Assembly (NCBI GenBank): GCA_036873755.1
Contig: JAVTVY010033815.1
Span: 62,001 to 126,000, forward strand
Origin: Hanleya hanleyi
Taxonomy: Eukaryota; Mollusca; Polyplacophora; Lepidopleurida; Hanleyidae
Length of the DNA: 64,000 nucleotides
Direction of reading: 5' to 3'
Part shown: positions 11,440 through 23,134 of the stretch, piece after piece
Position numbering within the stretch: position 1 is the first letter of the stretch
Layout of the letters: each line of letters begins with the position of its first letter
Position numbers and translations under genes: made by a program
Notes under the pieces: generated by a model
What the model was told of the DNA's origin: nothing
The model's input: the letters and a program-made list of their open reading frames with translations, nothing else
Database searches by the model: none

Positions 11440-12131
11440 CTGCAAAATCGTGTGTCAGTTTGGAAAAAAATTTAGCAAAAGATGTTTGGAGGAACAAGAG
11501 AGTTTTTGGAAGGGCAAAGAACACAAATCTGAAAGCACATGACCGGTTCTGTTCTGGGGTCATATGTTGGGCCTCAGTCAGGGCTTTAGATTACACCCTA
11601 GATAGATCTTGAATGTTGTGCCCAAATTAGGATGTGCCAAAATTAGAGAACCAAAAAAAACAATTTTTTTTTTTTTTTTATACCGTAATATTTTTCTTGC
11701 ATTGAGAATCAATATTGAGTTGTGTTCATACACATTCCTCATCAAATAAGCCTCATATTTGCCTAAATTCTGGGACTTTGAATATCCCAAATTTCTATCG
11801 AATAGAAGGTGTGCTCCAGGGTGTTAGCCAGGATTAAAAAACTGCCTCTCCAAATATCCCAGTTTGGCAAATTTTATCTGTACACTTTCTATTTTCTCCT
11901 ATCTGTCCCATGTTAAATTTTCCATTTTTTGCCTGTCCAAATATGGAATATGCCTGCCCAGTGGGTGGGTGGACGACTCTCTGGCTAACACCATGGTGTG
12001 CCCAAATTAGAGTAATCTAAGTGCAGTCACAGTTGTAAAGTTTTGGAGATAGAAACATATAGTGGTCAAAATAGGCATAATCCCTCTGATGGATGGCCAG
12101 GAGTTGTCGGGAGTGTTTGTAACACACACAT
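11440..12131. other. KCTD9 intron, no recognised feature
   Basis: AT-rich intron upstream of the KCTD9 exon. It includes a T run near 11665-11680. No first exon of KCTD9 was found here. Confidence 0.4.
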
Positions 12132-12579
12132 TCGCCAGGTCAGAGCTACTAACTGGGATATATATCCCACTTGGGACATTAAATTCAAGTTTGGATACTG
12201 AAATATATCCTAATTGGGATATCTTGACCGATTTGCTTACTAAGAGGCAATGGCGAATTTCGGCATCTGAACTACAAAAATAAGATAGATTCTAAAAACT
12301 GCCAATGTGACTATAATTTTGCTGACTTTTTCTTGCCAAAATTATACTCTTGTGATAATATATTGCAATTACGTGCATTATTTGTTCGTATTGTAGTTGA
12401 AGTAGGCCTATAATTCTCATCACTGACCACTGTTGTAGGTCTTGATACGAACAGAATACATATCATAATATGCCAGCTTAAAAACATGGCAGTATAAAAT
12501 AAATATCCAAAGTGGGATATGTTATCCCAGTTGGGATATATATCTCAGTTAATCCCTTTCCCTGACCTGTTCGAAGCTA
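12132..12579. mobile_element. MITE with inverted ends (TTCGCCAGGTCAG type)
   Basis: The left end TTCGCCAGGTCAG, then ACTGGGATATATATCCCAC, is mirrored on the right by GTGGGATATG, GGGATATATATCTCAGT and CCTGACCTGTTCGAA. The body is about 450 bp and AT-rich with no coding capacity. The repeated (T)GGGATATATATCCCA motif is itself palindromic. Confidence 0.65.
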
Positions 12580-12582
12580 ATT

Positions 12583-14050
12583 TACAGACCATAGAAAACG
12601 TGCGACAATGCTGTAGGCCAGCCTATGATAGTAAGAGATAGGCCTGCAGCATTGCCGCATGTTTCCTATGTTACAGACAGAGTTGTATAGGTTTTTAAAT
12701 GCACATATAGCCCCAACTGGGACCTGTCAATCAGTATCATTAGATCCCAGTTGGGGCTAATGCACACACTACACTACAGTATAGCCACATATATGCAACT
12801 CAGTGTATGTAGCCACCACTGAGTTGCACATCCTTACTTGGACGGACATCAGTAGCGTCGTTTTCTTCGTGGCCAAACATGACAAAATGTACAATTGACT
12901 ATGGCATTTAACAGGTTGTAAACATGTCAAATATACTTCTCTCCCCCGACACAAAGTATCTGGCTCATTCCTGCAGCGCAAGTGCACGTAAATAGCACCA
13001 ACTCATGTCACTATCTTCCTATCACGCTCAAATTTTGAGAATGGCCTAAGTTCAAGGAACACTGCAGTGCGCATGCACCACTAATAACACGAACACTTCG
13101 TAAAGAAGAAAGCGTCATCAGCTGCTGGGGTAACCAAGATGGAAGTTGACCACGTGCGTTAGGCCCCGCCCACTAGCTGATGACGCTTTCTTCTTTACGA
13201 CATATCATAAAGTGTTCGTGTTATTAGCGGTGCATGCGCACTGCAGTGTTCCCTGCACTTAGGCCATTTTCAAAATTTGAGCGTGATAGGAAGATAGTGA
13301 CAGGAGTTGGTGCTATTTACGTGCACTTGCGCTGCAGGAATGAGCCAGATACTTTGTGTCGGGGGAGAGAAGTATATTTGACATGTTTACAACCTGTTAA
13401 ATGCCATAGTCAATTGTACATTTTGTCATGTTTGGCCATGAAGAAAACGACGCTACTGATGTCTGTCCAAGTAAGGATGTGCAACTCAGTGGTGGCTACA
13501 TAATAATAGACTCTGTAATACATGTGGTGTGTTAGAGGATGAAAACACTTCCTTCTTAGCTGCTGCAAATTTTCTGAGCGTCGGGCAAAACTAATGGCTG
13601 AATTGGCGAACTTAATAAGCGATAAATCTATGTGCACTGATGACATGTTTGTGGAGCTGTTATCCTGCATTAATCCACAAATTACTAAATATGTAGCCCA
13701 TTTTGTTTACGACTGTTTCCAGTTAATAGATGGTTAAAAAAAATTTCTTATATAGCATACAATATAGGGCCTACCCTATTTAAACGTGGCTGTGCATTGA
13801 AGACTACCAGTCCCCAGGTCACTGTTTGCCAGTCCCATAGATTTGTGAGCGCTTATTGTGCACATTTTAATGTAAATTTGTCCTGTATATTGTTTTGTAT
13901 TGTCCGTCATCCGTGTCTGTCTTCTACATGTATATGTCTGAAACTGTTTGTACTCACGTTTTTTTAACCCCCTGCGGGTATAATTTTACGTCAATAAATC
14001 TTATCTTATCTTACACTGAGTTGCATATATGTGGCTACACTACAGTACAG
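12583..14050. mobile_element. Cluster of nested inverted repeats, including a 317/327-bp fold-back
   Basis: Three inverted-repeat levels are visible. First, 12586-12675 is a hairpin (CATAGAAAACGTGCGACAATG against CATTGCCGCATGTTTCCTATG). Second, TAGCCCCAACTGGGA and TCCCAGTTGGGGCTA form a perfect pair at about 12709-12763. Third, arms 12807-13123 and 13175-13501 are near-identical inverted copies separated by 51 bp; the right arm has about 10 extra bases near 13202. Outer copies of GCCACATATATGCAACTCAGT at about 12784 and 14020 are also inverted. The arms contain no convincing gene. Confidence 0.8.
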
Positions 14051-14858
14051 CAAGGACTGGTGAATAGTGTGCTTTCTTCTTGTTCTGGCTAGACTTGAGT
14101 TGATTTTACAGACCTAGGTATATTTAGCATAAAAAAAATTTGAGCTAAGGCGGTCTTTGTGTCGAAATATGGGGTCTCTTTGGAGGAAATGCATGACGAG
14201 CTCATTGTATCAAATAATCTACGACTGGGGTACATTTATGATGTGTTTGCCATACCTTTCCGTCGGTCAAGGAACCATTTCGAAACACGGTTACTCTTTT
14301 CATTATTCAAATATCCTTTGAAACACAAAACAATAACGAATTTCACAACACATCCATTCTCGTTATGAAGTGTTGTGTGTCAGCGACAAAATAAGTACAT
14401 TGTCCTGAAGTTTCCATGGCATAATAGTTCCCACCGGAACTTCTAGTTTCGTCCTGAAATGATCTGACGGCTCACAGATTCCGTTTCCAGCTCCGTTATT
14501 TTTTCTCGCATGATTATTCTCTAATAGACCTACGGTATTTTGTGCAACCAGATATTATTCTCAGGAATGATGATGATAAACGACAATGTATTTTCAGAAG
14601 TTTCAGTCTATTTACAACATTAGTATATATTTGTTCAATGTAGGCGTATGAAGCTCTATAGGAAAAAATTATTATTTGCTTGATGTTTGTTTTTTCCTAA
14701 TAAGGATAGAATTGGTCAAATATAAAACCATACATTATCACAAAGCTTGCCTGAATTCATTTCCACTCGTGATTGATCACGGCGATAAAACTTTAAATAA
14801 AGGTATCCACCTCAATCACAGATTGATTGTGTGTCTGATTCATACGTCTAAAAAAGAA
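14051..14858. other. No recognised feature
   Basis: No gene or clear repeat seen. Confidence 0.4.
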
Positions 14859-15317
14859 TGTTACCCTATCTGGCCTGGGAGATTCGAGGTACCGTAACGC
14901 AACTCGAATAAAGTGGGAGGTGGGCTGATTCTACCTAAATCATTTAGGTATGAAGAATAAAGAACTGAAACTTACCACACTACCCTATTGAGTCAAGCTC
15001 TACCACAAAATGTAAAAAAAAAAAAAAAAAAAAAAAAATGGCATGACCGTTGCAGTGAGGCCATTTTTTGGCCGATTTTCTGTCCATTTTCAATCGACTT
15101 TTTTATAGGCCTATACGCAATTTTCTTTGTAAAAACTGCATGATAAATTTGTAAATAATTATATGTGAATAAAACAAAATTGGATTTGTTCACTTTTATA
15201 CCTAGAAAAGCACACATTTTGAAGAAACAATACGAAAATATCACATTTCAAAATATCCATATGGACGCAATTTTGAATTTACTCATCATCCTCTACTTCG
15301 AGGATTGCGCAAATAGG
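14859..15317. mobile_element. Degraded copy of the piggyBac-like MITE family
   Basis: It starts GTTACCCTATCTGGCCTGGG, a decayed version of the TTAA-CCCTACCTGGCC end at 6814. It continues with 'CTGAAACTTACCACACTA' and 'AAGCTCTACCA', shared with the next copy. A 27-base A run lies at about 15015-15040. No intact right end is seen. Confidence 0.55.
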
Positions 15318-15610
15318 CTTAACCCTATCTCGCCGATAGGCTTTTTGGGAGTTGTCCTGTCCTGGGGAGGGCTATTTTAGGCCCCCAATTTATTTTTCTT
15401 ACCCCTTGAGCTAGCTAGGAGGCTGAAACTTACCACACTATACCCTTGGGTCAAGCTCTACCAGAAAACGTAAATAAAATCTACGATGACCGCTTTCATG
15501 ACTTCACAGTGACGTCATTTTCAAAAACGGCATTTTTGGTCGTTCGAATTTTTCATCGTTTCAGAGATGCGCAGAAAGTCTTCGTAAAAAAAAAGAAAAT
15601 TTTAGAATAA
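15318..15610. mobile_element. Second degraded copy of the piggyBac-like MITE family
   Basis: CTTAACCCTATCTCGCC at about 15318 is a left end with TTAA. Interior phrases 'CTGAAACTTACCACACTATA', 'GTCAAGCTCTACCAGAAAA' and a 'GTGACGTCATTTTC' site follow. The right end is missing. Confidence 0.55.
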
Positions 15611-15709
15611 TAAATCTATTGTTTGCGTCATCCTGTTTTGAAGTGTGAGGACACCATTGATAGGAAATTCAGCCTGTTTCGATAAATAAAATAAAATCCC
15701 CAATTCAGT

Positions 15710-16075
15710 TCAAATTAATACGAATTTTATTGTACAAAACACCCATATAGGCAGAGTACAAACAAAGAGGACTGGTATATGTGATAGCTCCATATAAAGC
15801 TCATATAGATGGGAATAATTGTGATCTCGGTCTACTCCCTTCCCATATTGGTTCTCACAACTGTTCCTATCAATATAATCCGAGCTTTCTATGACCCTCC
15901 AGCCACATGACGAATATTGTCTGCCAGAAGTTATCCGTCTTGTGGAGTGAAGGGTCATTCCTGAAGCTCGGACTAATATATCAATAATACAGGTCTGCGG
16001 GTTGCATCGCAGGTACCATTGATAGAAACAAATGTGGCTATCATAACGGCACATGTGGTTCAATCGAATGAACAA
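15710..16075 (-). other. 121-codon open frame ending at a polyadenylation signal; coding status unknown
   Basis: On the minus strand this frame is open for 121 codons and is cysteine-containing (for example SGRQYSSCGW and RNSCENQYGKG). An AATAAA signal (complement of 15726-15731) lies at its 3' end. I do not recognise any domain. No splice acceptor stands out and no homologue is recalled. It could be the tail of an unrecognised minus-strand transcript or chance. Confidence 0.2.
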
Positions 16076-16801
16076 AGCAAACTTAAGGTTCAGTGTTTCG
16101 AGTATTTAGATTACAATATGTACATACAGGCGCCTCGGAGCACGTTTGAAAGTGGGGGCTGAACTCTATATTGGCCATGTTAAATGCTGGACTGGTGCTA
16201 TCTAAGATAGGACTTATAACATTGCAGTCTCAAAAAATGGGTCTAGTATTGAGTATTATATGATCATACTGTTATATTGCTGTTCAACTGTTTAATGCGG
16301 TTATCGTCATTTAATTTTTGTACTCTGATGCATTGCTGGTGTCTGTACAATAAAATTTGAATCTTTCTTTGATCTTTGAAAAATTGGAATCTCTCTAACA
16401 TTTGAGAAATGTTTTGGAACAAGAAAATGAAGTGTAGGCCTACCGTGGCTCGATTTTTTGTACGTAGGATCCGCGTGCTGTAGTTTAACCTCATCGATAG
16501 TTCGTGTCAGTCGTACGTGATGCGTATATTTATACCATCATAATGGGAAGGAACCGGTTTTGCTGTACTCCAGTGGAATGGTTCAACTGAATGAATATAT
16601 GTGGGAAAATGTCACCAGTACAGTATATTCAGTAAATTGCAGCATTGAAACAATAGAGATGTTCCCGAGTTCAGCCCATCTTCACAATCGAACTCCGGAT
16701 GATAGAAGTTCCGGTCGGATATTTTATCACACCGAACTCAAATTTAACAAAAGACGGGACAAATAGTATGACTTGGATTACATTGCCTGATCAGGGTAGT
16801 T
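16076..16801. other. No recognised gene; possible minus-strand TATA box
   Basis: The minus strand has a TATAAATA-type motif (complement of about 16524-16535) about 35 bp upstream of an ATG at 16494. The downstream frame is not recognisable. I do not call a promoter here. Confidence 0.2.
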
Positions 16802-16873
16802 GGGGATGTAGCTCAGTGGTAGAGCGCTCGCTTCGCATGTGAGAGGCCCCGGGTTCGAACCCCGGCATCTCCA
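16802..16873 (+). tRNA. tRNA-Ala, anticodon CGC
   Basis: A complete cloverleaf reads by eye. The acceptor stem GGGGATG (16802-16808) pairs with CATCTCC (16866-16872), with A as discriminator. The D arm contains AGCTCAGTGGTAGAGC, which is also the internal A box. The anticodon stem CTCGC/GTGAG carries the loop TTCGCAT, giving anticodon CGC (Ala, codon GCG). The T arm CCGGG-TTCGAAC-CCCGG contains the B box. No intron is present, and CCA is not encoded, as expected for a eukaryotic nuclear tRNA gene. Confidence 0.93.
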
Positions 16874-16879
16874 CGTAAA

Positions 16880-16883
16880 TTTT
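16880..16883 (+). terminator. RNA polymerase III terminator of the tRNA gene
   Basis: TTTT seven bases after the tRNA 3' end, the usual Pol III termination signal. Confidence 0.6.
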
Positions 16884-16889
16884 ATTTCA

Positions 16890-17343
16890 TTGTGACACGT
16901 TATCCACTGCATTCGCCTGTCATTATGAAGACAAAATTAATAATAACGGCTTGGTCGTAAATTTTATAATCGATGCACATAACCATGTATACAGATCAAC
17001 TTATTTTTTTTCCGATTCAAAATGTTTTAAATTAAAATTTATAAGTGAAAATGTGACCAATACATTGCCAGAATTGTTAACTAGAATACTAGTTGGCCTA
17101 CCATACCTTTGCACTAACCCAGAAACTCTGGCTGTGATAGGTGAATATAGGTAAGGGGGGCGTGGCATTCCTATCAACAACAACAACCAAAAATAAAAAA
17201 ATAGACTCCTTAGCCGATGTTTTCGGGCTAACCTTTGCACGAAATATAAATAACGGTTCATGTTGTTCTGGAACTGATATCGGCGTATAATGTCTATGTT
17301 CATCTCGGTGTACGGTATATCTCCCAAGTATAATCCGTGGCGC
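16890..17343. other. No recognised feature
   Basis: AT-rich spacer between the tRNA and the GC-rich tandem repeat. Confidence 0.4.
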
Positions 17344-18060
17344 GTCCGACTCCTACTCCTCCTCCTCCTCCACTTTACTCACTGCACAGCGGGTCGCATA
17401 GGTGTGGCGCGGGATAGGGTGGGGCGAGAGACCTGGGGTTTTCGCTGCCTGAGATTCCATGAGCCAGGCTTACACCCTACAGTAGAATGGGTCGACTGCG
17501 CATGCGCGATGAGTAGTGCGCGATGAGTAGTATAGAAAGGGCACGCAATCTCCCTATCCCTATAGGTGTGGCGCGGGATAGGGTGGGGCGAGAGACCTGG
17601 GGTTTTCGCTACCTGAGATTCCATGGGCCAGGCTTGCATCCTACAGTAGAATGGGTCGACTGCGCATGCGCGATGATTAGTATAGAAAGGGCACGCGTCC
17701 GACTCCTACTCCTCCTCCTCCTCCACTTTACTCACTGCACAGCGGGTCGCATAGGTGTGGCGCGGGATAGGGTGGGGCGAGAGACCTGGGGTTTTCGCTG
17801 CCTGAGATTCCATGAGCCAGGCTTACACCCTACAGTAGAATGGGTCGACTGCGCATGCGCGATGAGTAGTGCGCGATGAGTAGTATAGAAAGGGCACGCA
17901 ATCTCCCTATCCCTATAGGTGTGGCGCGGGATAGGGTGGGGCGAGAGACCTGGGGTTTTCGCTACCTGAGATTCCATGGGCCAGGCTGCATCCTACAGTA
18001 GAATGGGTCGACTGCGCATGCGCGATGAGTAGTATAGAAAGGGCACGCGATCTCCCTATC
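17344..18060 (+). repeat. GC-rich tandem repeat, 353-bp unit made of two related half-units
   Basis: GTCCGACTCCTACTCC occurs at about 17345 and again at about 17698. Within each unit the phrase TAGGTGTGGCGCGGGATAGG occurs twice, giving four copies at about 17398, 17564, 17751 and 17917. Each copy ends in GTCGACTGCGCATGCGCG, so the palindrome TGCGCATGCGC appears at 17497, 17661, 17850 and 18013. GC content is clearly higher than in the flanks. The overlapping frames of about 80-118 codons on both strands are repeat translations. Confidence 0.85.
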
Positions 18061-18065
18061 CCTAT

Positions 18066-18126
18066 AAACTAACCCATGGGGGTGAATGAACCCATGGGGG
18101 TGAATGAGCCATGGGGGTGAATGAGC
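18066..18126 (+). repeat. Minisatellite, three copies of about 19 bp
   Basis: CCATGGGGGTGAATGA is repeated three times directly after the GC-rich array. Confidence 0.8.
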
Positions 18127-19616
18127 ACTCGTAGTTATAATGACCAAGCCTATTTTCCATTTTATTATTCAAAAGATAGGGCCTATCAGTACCCGGTTAT
18201 CCCGACGGTAACACGGACACTACTAATCATTCAATATTAATAGTTCGGCTATTGTTAAGCCGATTCCAGTTATGGATTTACATTTCATTTTTATTTATAA
18301 TGAAATCTTGTCAGCTATTTCATAGATATTTATAGGGCCTAGTGGTATTTTCGTCCTCAGCGGAAACCACCAATTCACACGTCACGTGCACATACAAAAA
18401 ACGACAAAGAGAAAAAGAAGTGGAAAAAAAATTACAAAGAGCCAGAGATCAGGCATGGTAGAAAATGAATAAATATAGTAATTCGGGATTTGTTTGACTA
18501 GACACAGCAGGTTACGGTCAATCCATACCTTCCCACACAAACATTTTTTTAACGAATATTTCCTAATTCCGGTAGACAACTGAATCATTTTAATAAAAAA
18601 AAAAAAAAAAAAAAAAATAAAAAAATATTCGTATAATTCCACTTCAAATCTTGTGATAGTTAGTATTCTACGGTATGCAAAATATTTCCTGGAATTTCGC
18701 TTTTAGCTGAAAGTCACTAGGCCTATGCGTGAATTCTGGCAAAAATTCTATTTTTATTTCCATTTCCTTACATGGAATCCATTGCACCTACTGACCAAAC
18801 TTTTCACCAGAATTTCACCAGTCGTAAAATTGTTTTGCAAAAGTTATTAGAAAAATATGTTTTCTGCCGAACTGTGAGATTTTCAAATTAGCGAAATTTC
18901 TGAAAGTACGATCCTGAAATGACGTTTTATTATTTGATGCATCTTTTCATGTTACTGACTAATTATAATTGGTAGCAAGTTTTCAAATGAACTACACCGG
19001 CAAAGTAGCGAAACTTGCGCGTTTGAGTTTTTCCTGAAATAAATTAATTTATGCAAAACCTTGAATGTAAACTCGTGAATGTTTTTTCAGAGATGCGAAC
19101 AGGTATTAGTGTCATATTCCAAATATCATCTTATGAGGTGCATTCGATCGTGATAATATCAGATAACGATATACTGAACTGTGAGGGTTGGCCCTTACCT
19201 CATATAAGTGGGAATTGCTTTGTTTTACGTCACACAGATCGAACAAACAAATCGATTTTTTGATACTATTTATTAATTTCATTTTTCGTAATTTATTGCA
19301 TGGTGGTTTGAATGGCAGATGCACACTTCTTCTTTCAGTAAATTATGAAAATTAGGCTAAATATATAATAGAAAAATTGTGATCTTTGTGAAGTTTAGAA
19401 CGGAACCAAAAAAAAAGTAATTTCCACCGTGATGTCAAGCCGAACAAAACCAGATTTGCTACAATTTATAATTGTCTACCATACCTGATAAAACTACATA
19501 CTGGCCTCGTGATCATGTAAAGTAGATAATCCAAACTGTAATTTCGGGATTTGTTTGGCTTGACCTAAGAGGGAATGACCTTATTTGGTTAGCAAGCCAT
19601 CAGATCCGACATTTAA
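18127..19616. other. No recognised gene
   Basis: AT-rich sequence with an A run at about 18594-18617. No coding or RNA gene seen. Confidence 0.4.
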
Positions 19617-21774
19617 TATTCATTCATAGTAGTAGGAAGAAGCTAAATTCTGTCCGAAAAAATGAGGTTCAAAAAATTAGGCTGGGGTGCTGACGTCACG
19701 ATGACGTCACATCCGGGGTCAATGTCATTTCCGGGTCAAAGGTAACTTCCGGGTCACATCTGGGTCACTCCCGGTCACGTACGGTCACGTGAACAAGAGT
19801 GATCTCCCCATACACAGAAGACCTCAGTGACTCAACCTGTAATCATCTCGGTCATCTATAGGCGGTACGACGACCCTGAGATCGTGTATCCATTTCAGCC
19901 TACTTTCGGCAGCTGCAAGAGGAAATTTCCAGGAATCAATACCGCGTGACTTCGTCAGCCAATCAGCTAAAGTCTATCGACGTAGCCCTACGCAACCCGC
20001 CATTTTCGAGTCATGTGAGGTCCTACTTGTTCAAAATTACAGATCTACAACGCCTCTTGGATGATACGAAAGTTATTCATACCTATATCTTTTGTAACCC
20101 CAGGCAATATCTGTGGCCGAAGTGGTATGAAAACCTGTAATTTATCAGATTTCTCGAGTCTGTTCTCCGCCGGATGAATGCCGAACAGAGTACGGTGAAG
20201 TACCGGATATCGATCCGCGATAATGGAGACACACGATTCGCAAGCCATCTTATGGATGGCGAAGTGTACGCAAATGCCCAGTGACTGTGAATCCCATGCA
20301 TATATGAGCTGACTCGTGGTGTAGTGGACAATGATTAGCCTAATGGGAAACCCACGCATGGACACTTGCGGTATGGAGTGTGGCCCCTTGTTTTCTTCGT
20401 CTCACCACGTAGAACACGATGGGTGGGGTCTCGAAACCATTGGTTGAAATTTCTTGAAAAGTTTGCATTGCGGATGCGCGCCAGAGTGGGCGTTTTGGGG
20501 TCGAGGTGGGCCCCTATTGGTCCGATTGGGCCGTGTGAGGTATCAGCGTGAAGCACTCGTGAGGAAGCGTTCAGCTGTATGGGTGTGAGGTGGGACTTGC
20601 GTCTATCTGCGCATGCGCAGTAGAAAAAGAGTATTTGAATGGACGCTTTGAGGTCGAGATGGATCCATAGTGGTCAAATCGGACCGTATGAGGTTTTATA
20701 TTCATTCATAGTAGTAGGAAGAAGCTAAATTCTGTCCGAAAAAATGAGGTTCAAAAAATTAGGCTGGGGTGCTGACGTCACGATGACGTCACATCCGGGG
20801 TCAATGTCATTTCCGGGTCAAAGGTAACTTCCGGGTCACATCTGGGTCACTCCCGGTCACGTACGGTCACGTGAACAAGAGTGATCTCCCCATACACAGA
20901 AGACCTCAGTGACTCAACCTGTAATCATCTCGGTCATCTATAGGCGGTACGACGACCCTGAGATCGTGTATCCATTTCAGCCTACTTTCGGCAGCTGCAA
21001 GAGGAAATTTCCAGGAATCAATACCGCGTGACTTCGTCAGCCAATCAGCTAAAGTCTATCGACGTAGCCCTACGCAACCCGCCATTTTCGAGTCATGTGA
21101 GGTCCTACTTGTTCAAAATTACAGATCTACAACGCCTCTTGGATGATACGAAAGTTATTCATACCTATATCTTTTGTAACCCCAGGCAATATCTGTGGCC
21201 GAAGTGGTATGAAAACCTGTAATTTATCAGATTTCTCGAGTCTGTTCTCCGCCGGATGAATGCCGAACAGAGTACGGTGAAGTACCGGATATCGATCCGC
21301 GATAATGGAGACACACGATTCGCAAGCCATCTTATGGATGGCGAAGTGTACGCAAATGCCCAGTGACTGTGAATCCCATGCATATATGAGCTGACTCGTG
21401 GTGTAGTGGACAATGATTAGCCTAATGGGAAACCCACGCATGGACACTTGCGGTATGGAGTGTGGCCCCTTGTTTTCTTCGTCTCACCACGTAGAACACG
21501 ATGGGTGGGGTCTCGAAACCATTGGTTGAAATTTCTTGAAAAGTTTGCATTGCGGATGCGCGCCAGAGTGGGCGTTTTGGGGTCGAGGTGGGCCCCTATT
21601 GGTCCGATTGGGCCGTGTGAGGTATCAGCGTGAAGCACTCGTGAGGAAGCGTTCAGCTGTATGGGTGTGAGGTGGGACTTGCGTCTATCTGCGCATGCGC
21701 AGTAGAAAAAGAGTATTTGAATGGACGCTTTGAGGTCGAGATGGATCCATAGTGGTCAACCGTATGAGGTTTTA
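19617..21774 (+). repeat. Direct tandem duplication of a 1,082-bp inverted-repeat arm
   Basis: Copy 1 (19617-20698) and copy 2 (20699-21774) are almost identical, with every landmark shifted by 1,082 bp; the paired TGACGTCA sites at 19691/19702 recur at 20773/20784. Near the end of copy 2 a short piece of copy 1 (GTCAAATCGGACC) is missing. Each copy is the outer arm of the large inverted-repeat element, so the left side has two arms and the right side one. Confidence 0.9.
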
Positions 21775-22040
21775 TTTTGAAGTTCTCTTGAGGTAGCGTC
21801 GGATTGGACTAGGGTCTGATCTCGTTTCATCATTCTGCGCATGCGCAGTCTGGCCGTAATATAGGAAGCAGCAATTTCAAATAAATCTCTCGTGGTGTAG
21901 ACTACGACTTGAGGGATGGCTATGTCATCTGTGACGTCACTGGTAACGTCATCAGTAGAAGCAGTAGCCAAAGTGGGAATTTTGGGGGTGTAGAGATGGA
22001 CCATCCGTGGTCCGAATGCGTCATGTGAGGTGTCATCTTG

Positions 22041-22230
22041 TAGCAACGCCCGCCAACGCCAAGTTCAGCGCTTCAACGCCCTGATGAAATAGCTCAAAAG
22101 ATCTGATTTTCTAGATATTCCATGGAATTGTCACTAATTCATCGGAATGCAGTGACGCCCGTCAACGCCCGTTGTTACGCCTTAACGCCCTATCTGTACG
22201 CCTTACTGCCCCAGCTTAGTGCCTTGACGC
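22041..22230 (+). repeat. ACGCC-decamer block, first copy
   Basis: Multiple AACGCCC/TTAACGCCC words at about 10-12-bp steps, around a 'TGGAATTGTCACTAATT' phrase. A direct, longer copy is at 23135-23370, and part of it recurs inverted at about 23560-23655. Confidence 0.75.
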
Positions 22231-22263
22231 CATGATGTAGACAGATGAGAGAACAACAACAAC

Positions 22264-22452
22264 ATGGATGACACTCCAGTCAATTTGTTCTCCCCTCCAG
22301 TATATCATACCCATGCTGGTGGAGCCGCGTTGAGTATGTTTACAATTCAAGAAGGTTCTTGTCCAATCAGAACCCCCCATTTGGGGCTGCATTTGTCATA
22401 TTCGTTAGATGTATTCTCGGCTGCTCTTATCCAAGCAGGAGCTGTCGTTTGA
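22264..22452 (+). other. 62-codon open frame inside the element, unknown
   Basis: ATG after ACAACAACAAC (a good eukaryotic start context) opens a 62-codon frame beginning MDDTPVNLFSPP. I do not recognise it. It could be a first exon or small gene of the element, or chance. Confidence 0.2.
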
Positions 22453-22494
22453 GAAAGTTCAATCTTCAGTCATGTTCGCTCTGATCCGTATGTT

Positions 22495-23103
22495 CTAATC
22501 CTCGTCGAGCAGTCCGGGATATTGTTCAGGCAGCATGTTCCCAAACAGTTGTTTGCGCGTTCTGATCGCATTTTCCAGGGCCTCAGTGGGAGGTAACCCC
22601 ATATTCTCTTCCAAGTGACGCTTGGTCTTCATGATGGACCTGTGCGTAGGATCGCCTTTCATTTCAAGCGGCAGCAGGCTATACCGTTCATAGATGGCCA
22701 TGGCTGTTTTCCTGATACAGGGGCGCATTTGGGTGTACGTCTGTTGTGTGTCCGGCGTCTTCGATTACCGCAGCATACCTGCTTCATGCACAATAGCTTC
22801 ATGCACAATACCATCTCAAAAGGTAGGTTCTTCCTCACTTCCTTTGGATTTTGGCTGACTATCTGAGGTCAAGCTCTCCGTATCAGTAGATAGACTCTCA
22901 GCGGTCTCTGTTTCGGTATCAGTCGGCGTACTCTCATAATCAACTGGCATATTCTCAGCATCTGCATCGGACTCTTGTGCCTCGGTGTCTTCAATCCCAT
23001 GTATGTTCTTCTGGTGTCGCATCATATCGTAACGCCTGGTGAACGTGCGTTCGCACTCAAAACAAGTATAAACTATGTTGAAAGTTGAACGTCGTCTGTG
23101 CAC
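22495..23103 (-). pseudogene. C2H2 zinc-finger protein of a mobile-element-like family, with two in-frame stops
   Basis: Reading the minus strand from 23103, one frame gives about 95 residues with a single C2H2 finger (YTCFECERTFTRRYDMMRH, C-x2-C-x12-H-x4-H). An acidic Thr/Glu/Ser linker follows. After a TGA at 22816-22818 and a TAA at about 22767, the same frame continues into a basic C-terminal domain, with GDPTHRSIMKTKRHLEENM and RTRKQLFGNMLPEQ, ending at 22495. I recall a repetitive single-finger protein family in mollusc and cnidarian genomes with this order: finger, acidic linker, 'DP.(H/Y)RSI.KT' C-terminus. A 15-bp tandem duplication (GCTATTGTGCATGAA type) lies between the stops. A tiny intron could remove only one stop, so I call it a pseudogene. 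It probably belonged to the surrounding element. Confidence 0.65.
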
Positions 23104-23134
23104 GTTTTGGGGATACGCTTGCTTTTATGGACAG

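Noticed and set aside
13270..13310. Minus-strand PVTIFLSRSNFENG as the missing first exon of KCTD9
   Set aside because: It lies in a palindromic repeat present in both arms, has an in-frame stop shortly upstream and no ATG, and would end in the wrong phase.
17290..17977. Open frames of 78-118 codons in the GC-rich region, both strands
   Set aside because: They repeat with the 353-bp tandem unit and mirror each other on opposite strands. High GC content alone explains the lack of stops.
20045..21638. Duplicate sets of identical proteins (64, 106, 82, 73 and 61 residues) at 1,082-bp spacing
   Set aside because: They are shadows of the duplicated inverted-repeat arm, on both strands, with no recognisable domain.
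22615..22866. Plus-strand open frame opposite the zinc-finger pseudogene
   Set aside because: It is antisense to the readable zinc-finger frame and has no features of its own.
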